DNA of 64,000 nucleotides. Origin: Flavobacteriales bacterium. Its GTDB lineage: Bacteria; Bacteroidota; Bacteroidia; Flavobacteriales_F; PHOS-HE28. Both the position numbers and the translations under genes were made by a program. Shown piece after piece: positions 25,862 through 33,439 of this stretch (position 1 is its first letter; each line of letters begins with the position of its first letter). Below the pieces are notes generated by a model. That model was given only the letters and a program-made list of their open reading frames with translations, ran no database searches and had not been told where the DNA came from. The stretch covers positions 29,554 through 93,553 of the forward strand of contig JAGFIV010000037.1 in assembly GCA_024103275.1 (NCBI GenBank), read 5' to 3'.

Positions 25862-26356
25862 ATGTTAACGAAGAAGGCTACGGTGTACAGGAACATGGCC
25901 GCAGGTATCGGCCTGGCCTCGATGATGGCTTTGGTGGCGGCATGCGGCGGAAGCGGGTCGGCCCCGGCGGAAAAGCCGGCGACGGCGAATGAGGCAGCCA
26001 AGACGGAGGCGGCAACCCCGCTGCCGGGAATGATCACTGCCGACCAGATCGTCCCGCCCCTGGAGGAAGGCAAGATCGACCAGGCCATGGTGTCCAAGGG
26101 CAAGGAGATCTACGAGGTAAAATGCCTGTCCTGCCATAGCTTGGGCACCAACCGCGTGGTGGGTCCGGGCTGGGAGGGCATCATGAAGCAACGTACGCCG
26201 GAGTGGATCATGAACATGATCCTGCACACGGACGCGATGCTGGAAACCGACCCCGAAGCCCAGGCCATGTTGGAGGAGTGCCTGGTGCGCATGCCCAACC
26301 AAAACCTGACCAACGAGGAAGCGCGCGACGTGCTGGAGTTCATGCGCACGCTTTGA
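25862..26356 (+). CDS. Monohaem cytochrome c lipoprotein of the nos cluster (copy 2)
   Basis: A 164-residue paralogue of the protein at 23961. Lipobox MALVAAC is followed by an Ala/Glu/Lys linker, ITADQIVPPLEEGKIDQAM, the haem motif CLSCH, and GPGWEGIMKQRTPEWIMNMILHTDAMLETDPEAQ. The gene lies 68 bp before nosZ and is probably in its transcript. The start ATG at 25862 puts the signal at the N-terminus. It is a likely direct electron donor to NosZ, as for paired cytochromes in other clade II clusters. Confidence 0.88.
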   Translation: MLTKKATVYRNMAAGIGLASMMALVAACGGSGSAPAEKPATANEAAKTEAATPLPGMITADQIVPPLEEGKIDQAMVSKGKEIYEVKCLSCHSLGTNRVVGPGWEGIMKQRTPEWIMNMILHTDAMLETDPEAQAMLEECLVRMPNQNLTNEEARDVLEFMRTL

Positions 26357-26424
26357 TCAACCACATCCCGGTGGAACATGGCCGGTGAAAAAGGACCAAA
26401 ACAAAACAACCAACCACCTTTTCA

Positions 26425-28413
26425 ATGAGAAGAACCCCAATGACCACCGTGTTGCCGTTGCTTCTTGCGGCCGGCATCACCATGCCGTTGGTCCAAGGCT
26501 GCAAGCCGACCAACACCAAGACCGCCGTCACCGGCGACGCGGCATCGAAGGTCTTCGTCCCGCCGGGCCAATATGACGAGTTCTACAACTTCGTCAGCGG
26601 CGGCTTCAGCGGGCAGATGTCCGTCTATGGCCTGCCCTCCGGCCGCATGTTCCGCAACATACCGGTGTTCGCGGTGGACCCCGAGAGCGGATATGGCTAC
26701 AGCGAGGAGACCAAGCCCATGCTGATGACCACGCACGGCTTCATGCCATGGGACGACTCGCACCACGTGGAGTCTTCCATGACGGACGGGGTTCCCGACG
26801 GGCGTTGGATGTTCATCAACGGCAACAACACCCCACGGATCGCGCTGATCGACCTGACCACCTTCCGCACCAAGACGATCATTGAGATCCCCAACAGTGC
26901 GGGCAACCACAGCTCGCCGTTCATCACCCCGAACAGCGAATACGTGGTGGCCGGAACGCGTTTCAGCATACCTATGGGAACGGATGCGCAGCGCGACGTG
27001 CCGATCAACACCTACAAGGAGAATTTCAAGGGCACGGTGTCGTTCATCCACCCGGACCCTGCCACGGGCAAGATGAACATCGCGTTCCAGATCACGGCCC
27101 CGGGGATCGACTTCGACCTCAGCCACGCCGGCAAGGGCCCCAGCGACGGCTGGTTCTTCTTCAGCACCTACAACACCGAACAGGCCTACAAGCTCCTGGA
27201 GGTGAATGCCAGCCAGAACGACAAGGACTTCATCATGGCGGTGAACTGGAAGAAGGCCGAGCAGTACGCCAAGGAAGGCAAGGGCAAGATGGTGCCTGGC
27301 AGGCACTACATGAACCACTATGATGAAGGCACGCATACGGCCACCAGCGAGGTGATCGAGCAGGTGATGCAACTGGACCACAAGGAGCTCAAGGACCTGC
27401 TCTACTTCATGCCCTGTCCCAAGAGCCCGCACGGCTGTGACGTGGACCCCACGGGCCAGTACATCGTGGGCAGCGGCAAGCTGGCCGCGCTGATCCCGGT
27501 GTTCTCCTTCGACAAGATGATCAAGGCCATCGAGAACAAGGACTATGAAGGCGAGTTTGACGGCATCCCCGTGCTGAAGTATGAGAGCGTGCTGCACGGC
27601 GAGGTGAAAAAGCCCGGCTTGGGACCCTTGCACACCGAGTTCGACAACAACGGCAACGCGTACAGCTCCATGTTCGTCAGCAGCGAGATCGTGAAGTGGA
27701 ACGTGCAGAGCCTGGAAGTGCTGGATCGCGTGCCGACCTACTACTCCATCGGCCACCTGTGCGTGCCCGGCGGTGATAGCAGGCAGCCGTGGGGCAAGTA
27801 CGTGATCGCCTACAACAAGATCACCAAGGACCGCTACCTGCCCACCGGCCCCGAGCTCTGCCAGAGCGCCCAACTCTTCAGCATCGACGGGCCCAAGATG
27901 GAACTGTTGGCGGACTATCCGTCCATCGGCGAACCGCACTATGCGCAGGCCGTGCCCGCCAGCCTGATCAAGGACAAGTCGGTGAAGTTCTTCAAGATCG
28001 AGGAGAACAACCACCCGTACGTGACCAAGAGCGAGAAGGACGCCCGCGTGGTGCGCGAAGGCAACAAGGTGCATGTGTACATGACCTGCATCCGCTCGCA
28101 CTTCGCCCCGGACAACATCGAGGGCATCAAGATGGGCGACGAGGTCTACTTCCACGTCACCAACCTGGAGCAGGACTGGGATGTACCCCATGGCTTCGCG
28201 GTCAAGGGTGCGGCCACGGCCGAGCTCCTGATCATGCCCGGCGAGACCCAGACCCTCAAATGGGTGCCCACCAGCGTGGGCGTAAAGCCCTTCTACTGCA
28301 CCGACTTCTGCTCGGCCCTCCACCAGGAGATGCAGGGCTATGCCCGCGTATCGCCCGCCAACAGCAACGTGCCCCTGAGCGCCAACACCAAAGCCGCTGA
28401 CGCCGGTCTCTGA
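26425..28413 (+). CDS. nosZ: Nitrous oxide reductase, clade II (Sec-exported lipoprotein type)
   Basis: Reduces N2O to N2 in the periplasm using CuZ and CuA centres. The N-terminus is a Sec-type lipoprotein signal (MPLVQGC, C26), not a twin-arginine signal, which marks the clade II enzyme. The seven-bladed propeller carries the CuZ motif DDSHHVESSMTDG (H113, H114). The C-terminal cupredoxin domain has the CuA motif with C625, C629, H633 and M636 (YCTDFCSALHQEMQGY). Length 662 residues is normal. Followed by NosB-like, nosL, nosD, nosF and nosY genes. Confidence 0.97.
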   Translation: MRRTPMTTVLPLLLAAGITMPLVQGCKPTNTKTAVTGDAASKVFVPPGQYDEFYNFVSGGFSGQMSVYGLPSGRMFRNIPVFAVDPESGYGYSEETKPMLMTTHGFMPWDDSHHVESSMTDGVPDGRWMFINGNNTPRIALIDLTTFRTKTIIEIPNSAGNHSSPFITPNSEYVVAGTRFSIPMGTDAQRDVPINTYKENFKGTVSFIHPDPATGKMNIAFQITAPGIDFDLSHAGKGPSDGWFFFSTYNTEQAYKLLEVNASQNDKDFIMAVNWKKAEQYAKEGKGKMVPGRHYMNHYDEGTHTATSEVIEQVMQLDHKELKDLLYFMPCPKSPHGCDVDPTGQYIVGSGKLAALIPVFSFDKMIKAIENKDYEGEFDGIPVLKYESVLHGEVKKPGLGPLHTEFDNNGNAYSSMFVSSEIVKWNVQSLEVLDRVPTYYSIGHLCVPGGDSRQPWGKYVIAYNKITKDRYLPTGPELCQSAQLFSIDGPKMELLADYPSIGEPHYAQAVPASLIKDKSVKFFKIEENNHPYVTKSEKDARVVREGNKVHVYMTCIRSHFAPDNIEGIKMGDEVYFHVTNLEQDWDVPHGFAVKGAATAELLIMPGETQTLKWVPTSVGVKPFYCTDFCSALHQEMQGYARVSPANSNVPLSANTKAADAGL

Positions 28414-28435
28414 CCACGGGTAAAATGAACGGAAT

Positions 28436-28482
28436 GCACCCGGCCCCCAGCATCGGTTTGCGGTGTACGGGGCCGGGTGTGC
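28436..28482 (+). terminator. Hairpin between nosZ and the accessory nos genes
   Basis: Stem GCACCCGGCCCC (28436-28447) pairs with GGGGCCGGGTGTGC (28469-28482, one bulged base), followed by GTTTTCC. It could terminate part of the transcripts or stabilise the nosZ message, because the genes on both sides point the same way. Confidence 0.65.
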
Positions 28483-28646
28483 CGTTTTCCTTCAATGGGG
28501 CCATGCGGCCCGGAAACCGAATAACTTAACCTGTCATCATGGGAACCATTGCCATCCCGGTGCGCCCGGAAAAGATCGAGGGCGCAGCGGGCCGGAGATC
28601 GAACAGCCTTTTCAGCACCCTCAAACGCATCCTAAAACAACCGATC

Positions 28647-29225
28647 ATGCGCCCCAGCTCCCGGATCTTTGTTGCCATTGCCGCTCTCGCCATGGGCATC
28701 CTGCTGTGGCAGCCCATCTGGCGAATCGACCTCTGGGCGCCCCAGTACCCCGAAGGCCTGACCCTGCAGATCTTCCATGACCACTTTACCGGCAACGTGG
28801 AACAGATCAACGGCCTGAACCACTACATCGGCATGGCCGTCATCCATGATGACATGTTCCCCGAGTTTGAGATCATGCGCTACGCCATCGGCCTACTGAT
28901 CCTGTGGGGCCTGGGCGCGGCCATCATCGGCCGGCGTTGGGCCTTGGGCACCTGGCTGATCACCCTGTTCGCCTTCGTGCTCTGGGCCATGTGGGACATG
29001 TATTCCTGGGGATACAAGTATGGCCACGAGCTGGATCCGCACGCAGCCATCAAGGTCGAGGGCATGGCCTACCAGCCGCCCCTGTTCGGCCATAAAACCC
29101 TCCTTAACTTTGAGGCATGGTCCTTCCCGGATATTGGCGGCTATGTCCTGTTTGGCGCCATCCTGATAGCGGGCCTGGTCTTCCTGCGCGAATGGCTGAA
29201 GCCGCGAACAAGCCCTGCCAAGTGA
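28647..29225 (+). CDS. NosB-like membrane protein of the nos cluster
   Basis: A 192-residue protein with four predicted membrane helices (about 6-24, 74-93, 96-120, 160-183) and a periplasmic loop after helix 1 containing HDHFTGNVEQINGLNHYIGM. The location directly after nosZ and the LNHYIGM segment fit the NosB protein conserved in clade II clusters, whose role is not established. An in-frame ATG at 28539 would add 36 basic residues; 28647 was chosen because it starts just before helix 1. Confidence 0.62.
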   Translation: MRPSSRIFVAIAALAMGILLWQPIWRIDLWAPQYPEGLTLQIFHDHFTGNVEQINGLNHYIGMAVIHDDMFPEFEIMRYAIGLLILWGLGAAIIGRRWALGTWLITLFAFVLWAMWDMYSWGYKYGHELDPHAAIKVEGMAYQPPLFGHKTLLNFEAWSFPDIGGYVLFGAILIAGLVFLREWLKPRTSPAK

Positions 29226-29232
29226 GAACCCA

Positions 29233-29676
29233 ATGAGGAACCAGTTGATGACATTGGCCCTGGTGCTGTTTGCCTCGGGCTGCTCGGTGGGGCAACCGGA
29301 GATCAAATACGGCTCCAGTGAATGTGCCCATTGCCGCATGAACGTGGTGGATGCCAAGTTCGGCGCGGCCATCGTCACCACCAAGGGGCGTACCTACGTG
29401 TTCGACGCGCCCGAGTGCATGGTGCCGTTCGTGGGCCCCAACGGCCAGTTGGTGCAGCAGGAAGTGGGGGGGTGGTACGTGTCTGATTTCGCGCACCCCG
29501 GCACCCTGATCGATGCCACCAAGGCCTTGTACCTGCACGCCCCCACGCTGAAGAGCCCCATGCGGGGCAACGTGGCGGCATTCGCCACCGATGACGAGCG
29601 CAAGGAGGCGCAGAAGCATTTCCCGGGCGAGCTGATGGATTGGCCCGCGGTGCAAAAATTGTTCAGCGACGAATGA
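29233..29676 (+). CDS. nosL: NosL copper-binding lipoprotein
   Basis: Copper chaperone for NosZ maturation. Of 147 residues: lipobox LFASGC (C17) and the Cu(I) site CAHCRM (C31, C34, M36). A conserved core contains TYVFDAPECMVPF and SDFAHPGTLIDATKALYL. Its stop overlaps the nosD start (ATGA), so expression is coupled. Confidence 0.93.
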   Translation: MRNQLMTLALVLFASGCSVGQPEIKYGSSECAHCRMNVVDAKFGAAIVTTKGRTYVFDAPECMVPFVGPNGQLVQQEVGGWYVSDFAHPGTLIDATKALYLHAPTLKSPMRGNVAAFATDDERKEAQKHFPGELMDWPAVQKLFSDE

Positions 29677-30941
29677 CGGGACTGCGTCCTTGGTGCCGCG
29701 CGGCGGCGATCATTTCGCTGCTGGGGGCAACGGGGCCGCTGGGAGCCAGGACATGGACGGTGGAGCCGGGGGGCAGGACTTCCGGGATCACCGCCGCCAT
29801 TGGCGCGGCACAGGCGGGCGATACCGTCCGCGTGCTGGCCGGCACCTATGCCGAGGGCATCATCACCATTGACAAGCCCTTGGTGCTGATCGGCGTGGGA
29901 CGGCCGCTGATCGATGGCGCGGAAAAGGGGGACGTGATCATCATCGAGGCGCCCAACGTGGTGGTGCAGGGGTTCCGGATAACCGGCACCTTGGTGAGCA
30001 ACATCAACGACAATGCGGCCATCAAGGTGAAGAAATCGGACCATGTACAGCTGATCGACAACATCGTGGAACGCGCCTTCTTCGGCATCCACGTGGCCAG
30101 CTCGCGCAACACCGTCATTGCGCGGAACGTGGTCAGCGGCGACCCGGCGGTGCCCGAGACCCGGCGTGCCAACGCCATCCACTTGTGGCACTGCTCGGGG
30201 GCCGAGATCACCGACAACCTTTCCCAGGACCATCGCGACGGCATCTACTTCGAGTTCGTCACCGAAAGCCACATCCGCCGCAACCGCAGCCTGCGCAATC
30301 TGCGCTACGGCCTGCACTTCATGTTCAGCAACAACGACACCTACTCGGACAACTTCTTCAAGGACAACGGGGCCGGCGTGGCCGTGATGTACAGCAAGTT
30401 CGTGGACATGCGGCGCAACCGCTTCACGAGCAACCGCGGCGCCAGCGCCTACGGCCTGCTCCTGAAGGAGATCAACGACGTGGTGATCGACAGCAACCAG
30501 TTCGTGGACAACACCACGGCCATCCTGGTGGACGGCTGCAACCGTGCCAAGATCAATGACAACGTCTTCCGGGGCAACGGATGGGCCGTGCGCCTTTTCG
30601 CCAATTCCATGGATTGCCATTTCTCGGGCAACACCTTCGTGGGCAACACGTTCGACATGAGCACCAACGGCAACCCGGTATACAACAGCTTCAGCGGCAA
30701 CTACTGGGACCGGTACAAGGGCTACGACCTGGACCGCGACGGCATTGGCGACGTGCCCTTCCGGCCGCTGAGCCTCTTCGCCATGGTGAACGAGCGCATG
30801 CCGTATGCCGTGGTGCTCTCGCGCAGCCTGCTCACCGGCCTGATGGACCAGGCCGAGAGGCTGGTGCCCAGCATGACCCCCGAAGGGCTGGAGGACGACA
30901 AACCCCTGATGAAACAACCGCATGGCACGCGTCATCTTTGA
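29673..30941 (+). CDS. nosD: NosD periplasmic copper-maturation protein
   Basis: A 422-residue beta-helix protein of the CASH family with a signal peptide (WCRAAAIISLLGATGPLGA). Repeated rungs with N/D turns (DNIVERAFFGIHVASSRNTV, ALHLWHCSG-like, NYWDRYKGYDLDRDGIGD near the C-terminus) are characteristic of NosD. Together with NosF and NosY it forms the complex needed to build the NosZ copper centres. The start at 29673 overlaps nosL; the 3' end overlaps nosF by 20 bp. Confidence 0.93.
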   Translation: MTGLRPWCRAAAIISLLGATGPLGARTWTVEPGGRTSGITAAIGAAQAGDTVRVLAGTYAEGIITIDKPLVLIGVGRPLIDGAEKGDVIIIEAPNVVVQGFRITGTLVSNINDNAAIKVKKSDHVQLIDNIVERAFFGIHVASSRNTVIARNVVSGDPAVPETRRANAIHLWHCSGAEITDNLSQDHRDGIYFEFVTESHIRRNRSLRNLRYGLHFMFSNNDTYSDNFFKDNGAGVAVMYSKFVDMRRNRFTSNRGASAYGLLLKEINDVVIDSNQFVDNTTAILVDGCNRAKINDNVFRGNGWAVRLFANSMDCHFSGNTFVGNTFDMSTNGNPVYNSFSGNYWDRYKGYDLDRDGIGDVPFRPLSLFAMVNERMPYAVVLSRSLLTGLMDQAERLVPSMTPEGLEDDKPLMKQPHGTRHL

Positions 30942-31659
30942 GAAAACAGGCAAGCGCTATGGCAAGTTGTGGGCGCTGCGCGACCTCAGCGCCCGGTTCG
31001 AGCCGGGCGAGACCGTCTCGGTGATCGGCCCCAACGGATCGGGCAAGACCACCTTGATCAAGTGCATGCTGGGCCTGGTCCACGCCACCACGGGCACCAT
31101 CCGGGTAAACGGGCAGGTGGTGGGCAACGACCCCGCCTACCGGCACCAGATGGGCCACATGCCGCAGATCTCGCGCTTCCCCAACGAGCTGAAGATCGGC
31201 CAACTGATCGACCTGATGGACGACATCCGCGGGAACGACATGCAGCGCTCGGAGGGTCCCTTGATCCGTGAACTGGGCGTGGACCGCATGCTGGACAAGC
31301 GCCTGGGCACGCTCAGCGGCGGCCAGCGCCAGAAGGTGAGCGCGGTGCTGGCCTTCCGGTACGCCCCCACCGTGCTGGTGCTGGACGAGCCCACCGCCGG
31401 GCTGGACCCGCTCAGCTCGGAGATCCTGCTGTCGGCCGTGCGCGAGATCAAGCGCACGGGCTGCACCGTGCTCATCACCAGCCACCTGATGGAGGAGGTA
31501 GAGGCCATGGCCGACCGCATCGCCTACCTGCAGGATGGCGGCCTGCAATTCCTGCTCTCCCCGGAGGAGATCCTGGAAGCCACCGGCCAAACGCGCCTCT
31601 CCAGGGCCATTCCGGCCATGCTGGCCAACAATGTGAAGCGCCATGTGGAAAGTCTATAA
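30922..31659 (+). CDS. nosF: NosF ABC transporter ATPase
   Basis: A 245-residue cytoplasmic ATPase energising the NosDFY complex. Walker A GPNGSGKT at 36-43, signature LSGGQ at 131-135, Walker B LVLDEP at 152-157, and a switch His in ITSHLMEEVE. It overlaps nosD by 20 bp and nosY by 17 bp, so translation is tightly coupled. Confidence 0.95.
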   Translation: MARVIFEKTGKRYGKLWALRDLSARFEPGETVSVIGPNGSGKTTLIKCMLGLVHATTGTIRVNGQVVGNDPAYRHQMGHMPQISRFPNELKIGQLIDLMDDIRGNDMQRSEGPLIRELGVDRMLDKRLGTLSGGQRQKVSAVLAFRYAPTVLVLDEPTAGLDPLSSEILLSAVREIKRTGCTVLITSHLMEEVEAMADRIAYLQDGGLQFLLSPEEILEATGQTRLSRAIPAMLANNVKRHVESL

Positions 31660-32410
31660 GTACACCCTGATCGACCTGGCCCGCAACAAGTTCGTGGGCG
31701 GATGGTTACTGCTGTTGCTGGCCATCAGCTTCGGCCTCTTCCAGCTGGAAGACCAGCCGCTGAAGGCGATGCTGAGCCTGACGCAGGTGCTGCTGGCCCT
31801 GGTGCCGCTGGTGGCCTCGATATTCAGCATCGTGTACCTGTATGACGCCATGGAGTTCACGGAACTGCTGGCGGTGCAACCCCTGCACCGCTCGAAGATC
31901 CTGGGCGGGCAGATGCTGGCGCTCGGCACCGCCCTGGTGCTGGGCACATGGATCGGCGCGGGGATCCCGTTGATGATCTTCCAGGCCGGATCCGCTGCGT
32001 TCACACTGGTGCTGGCCTGCACCATGCTCACCTTGGTGTTCACCGCCATGGGTGCGCTCATCGCTTTCAAGAACCGCGAGAAAGCCCGTGGCGTGGGACT
32101 GGGCCTGGTGGTCTGGTTCCTGTTCGTGCTGGTGTACGATGCCATCCTGCTGTGGATCATGTACGCGTTCAGCGACTATCCCATCGAACCGTGGATCGTG
32201 CCCTTGGCCGCGCTGGACCCCATCGACCTGGGCCGCATCATGGTGATGCTGAAGGTGGACCTGGCCGCCATGATGGGTTATACCGGTGCCGTGTACGAGA
32301 AATTCTTCGGCAGCATGGCGGGCACATTCCTGGCCCTGGGGGCGTTGGTGGCCTGGGTGGCCGTCCCCTCCGCATGGGCCTTCAAGGCATTCCAACGGAA
32401 GGATTTTTGA
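31643..32410 (+). CDS. nosY: NosY ABC transporter permease
   Basis: A 255-residue protein with six predicted membrane helices, starting MWKVYKYTLIDLARNKFVGGW and containing the conserved segment RSKILGGQMLALGTALVLG. It is the membrane part of NosDFY. It overlaps nosF and ends the nos operon. The 217-bp gap to the next gene has no recognised gene. Confidence 0.93.
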   Translation: MWKVYKYTLIDLARNKFVGGWLLLLLAISFGLFQLEDQPLKAMLSLTQVLLALVPLVASIFSIVYLYDAMEFTELLAVQPLHRSKILGGQMLALGTALVLGTWIGAGIPLMIFQAGSAAFTLVLACTMLTLVFTAMGALIAFKNREKARGVGLGLVVWFLFVLVYDAILLWIMYAFSDYPIEPWIVPLAALDPIDLGRIMVMLKVDLAAMMGYTGAVYEKFFGSMAGTFLALGALVAWVAVPSAWAFKAFQRKDF

Positions 32411-32627
32411 TCGGGGCCGTTCAGGGGCGGCATGGGGGATGGTGTGCAAGCGGCGGCCATTCCTGCACGGGATTCGCCAGCCCGGCCCGGTCGCGGTGCC
32501 CCGGCGTTTTTACACCCCGCTGACAAGAATCAGGTAAAAGGCTGCCAAGCGGCAACCCGGGGGAGGTCGCTTCGCAGGATTTTTGGTCCACGGAAAACGC
32601 GATCAAACAGCCAAACGAAAACCCGCC

Positions 32628-33182
32628 ATGAAACTCAAACACCTCACACCCTTCGCCGTGGTCGCCCTTCTCACCTCTTGCGGGGGTGGCACCGCGGAAA
32701 CGGCCGACCAGGCCGCCGCCTCCGTCACACCGGCCACCACCGTGGGCCAATCGGGGGTGGTGGACGATGAATCCCAGCGCAACGTGGTCCAGGTGGCGGT
32801 GGGCTCGCCGGACCACACCACCTTGGTGACGGCCGTTAAGACCGCCGGGCTGGTGGATGCCCTTTCCAACGCGGGCCCATTCACCGTGTTCGCGCCCACC
32901 AACGCGGCCTTCGACGCCCTGCCGGCGGGTACCGTGGACGGCCTGCTGAAGCCCGACAAGAAGGATGACCTCACCGACATCCTGCAGTACCACGTGGCCG
33001 TGGGGGTGTACAAGCCCGAGAACATGAACGACGGACAGGTGCTGGGCATGGTGAACGGCGGCAACGTCACCTTCCATGTCCAGGACGGGCAGGTGATGAT
33101 CAACGATGCCAAGATCGTGGGCACGGTGCCGGCGGCGAACGGACTGGTCTGCGTCATAGATAAGGTGTTGACCCCGCAATAG
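32628..33182 (+). CDS. Fasciclin-domain lipoprotein
   Basis: A 184-residue protein with lipoprotein signal (VALLTSC, C17), a short linker and one fasciclin domain. The motifs GPFTVFAPTNAAFDALPAGTVDGLL, ILQYHVAVG and the final VIDKVLTPQ are clear. Such proteins act in surface adhesion or as small periplasmic binding proteins; the partner is unknown. The start ATG at 32628 follows from the signal. Confidence 0.92.
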   Translation: MKLKHLTPFAVVALLTSCGGGTAETADQAAASVTPATTVGQSGVVDDESQRNVVQVAVGSPDHTTLVTAVKTAGLVDALSNAGPFTVFAPTNAAFDALPAGTVDGLLKPDKKDDLTDILQYHVAVGVYKPENMNDGQVLGMVNGGNVTFHVQDGQVMINDAKIVGTVPAANGLVCVIDKVLTPQ

Positions 33183-33294
33183 GGGACCTACCCAGCCATC
33201 GCCTTTATCCTTGTAGGCGTTGGTGAAAGTCGGCGAAGGCGTCCATCCGGGCGCCTTTGCTGCATTTGTAAGGTTGCCGGGCCATTCCGGGGTG

Positions 33295-33359
33295 GTTATC
33301 AACGATCGTTTTGCGGATAACTTCCCTGTTCCGTCCATCGATCGGTGATCGTTCATAAC
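33295..33359. promoter_or_regulatory. Spaced inverted repeat upstream of nrdJ
   Basis: GTTATCAACGATC (33295-33307) and GATCGTTCATAAC (33347-33359) are inverted copies with one mismatch, separated by 39 bp, ~80 bp upstream of the ribonucleotide reductase start. It could be an operator pair or a leader hairpin. It does not match the NrdR box consensus, and no B12 riboswitch was recognised in 33183-33439. Confidence 0.45.
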
Positions 33360-33439
33360 GCTGTGGATGATCCCCCCGGATGATGATCCCCATCATGGGT
33401 TGAAAGAGGGAGCTTTGGCCTTCCCGATCAGCTATCCAA

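Noticed and set aside
26422..28323. Long open frame on the minus strand opposite nosZ
   Set aside because: Antisense shadow; nosZ on the plus strand has all copper motifs.
33183..33439. Cobalamin riboswitch upstream of nrdJ
   Set aside because: No B12-box-like sequence or conserved core was seen; only a spaced inverted repeat.
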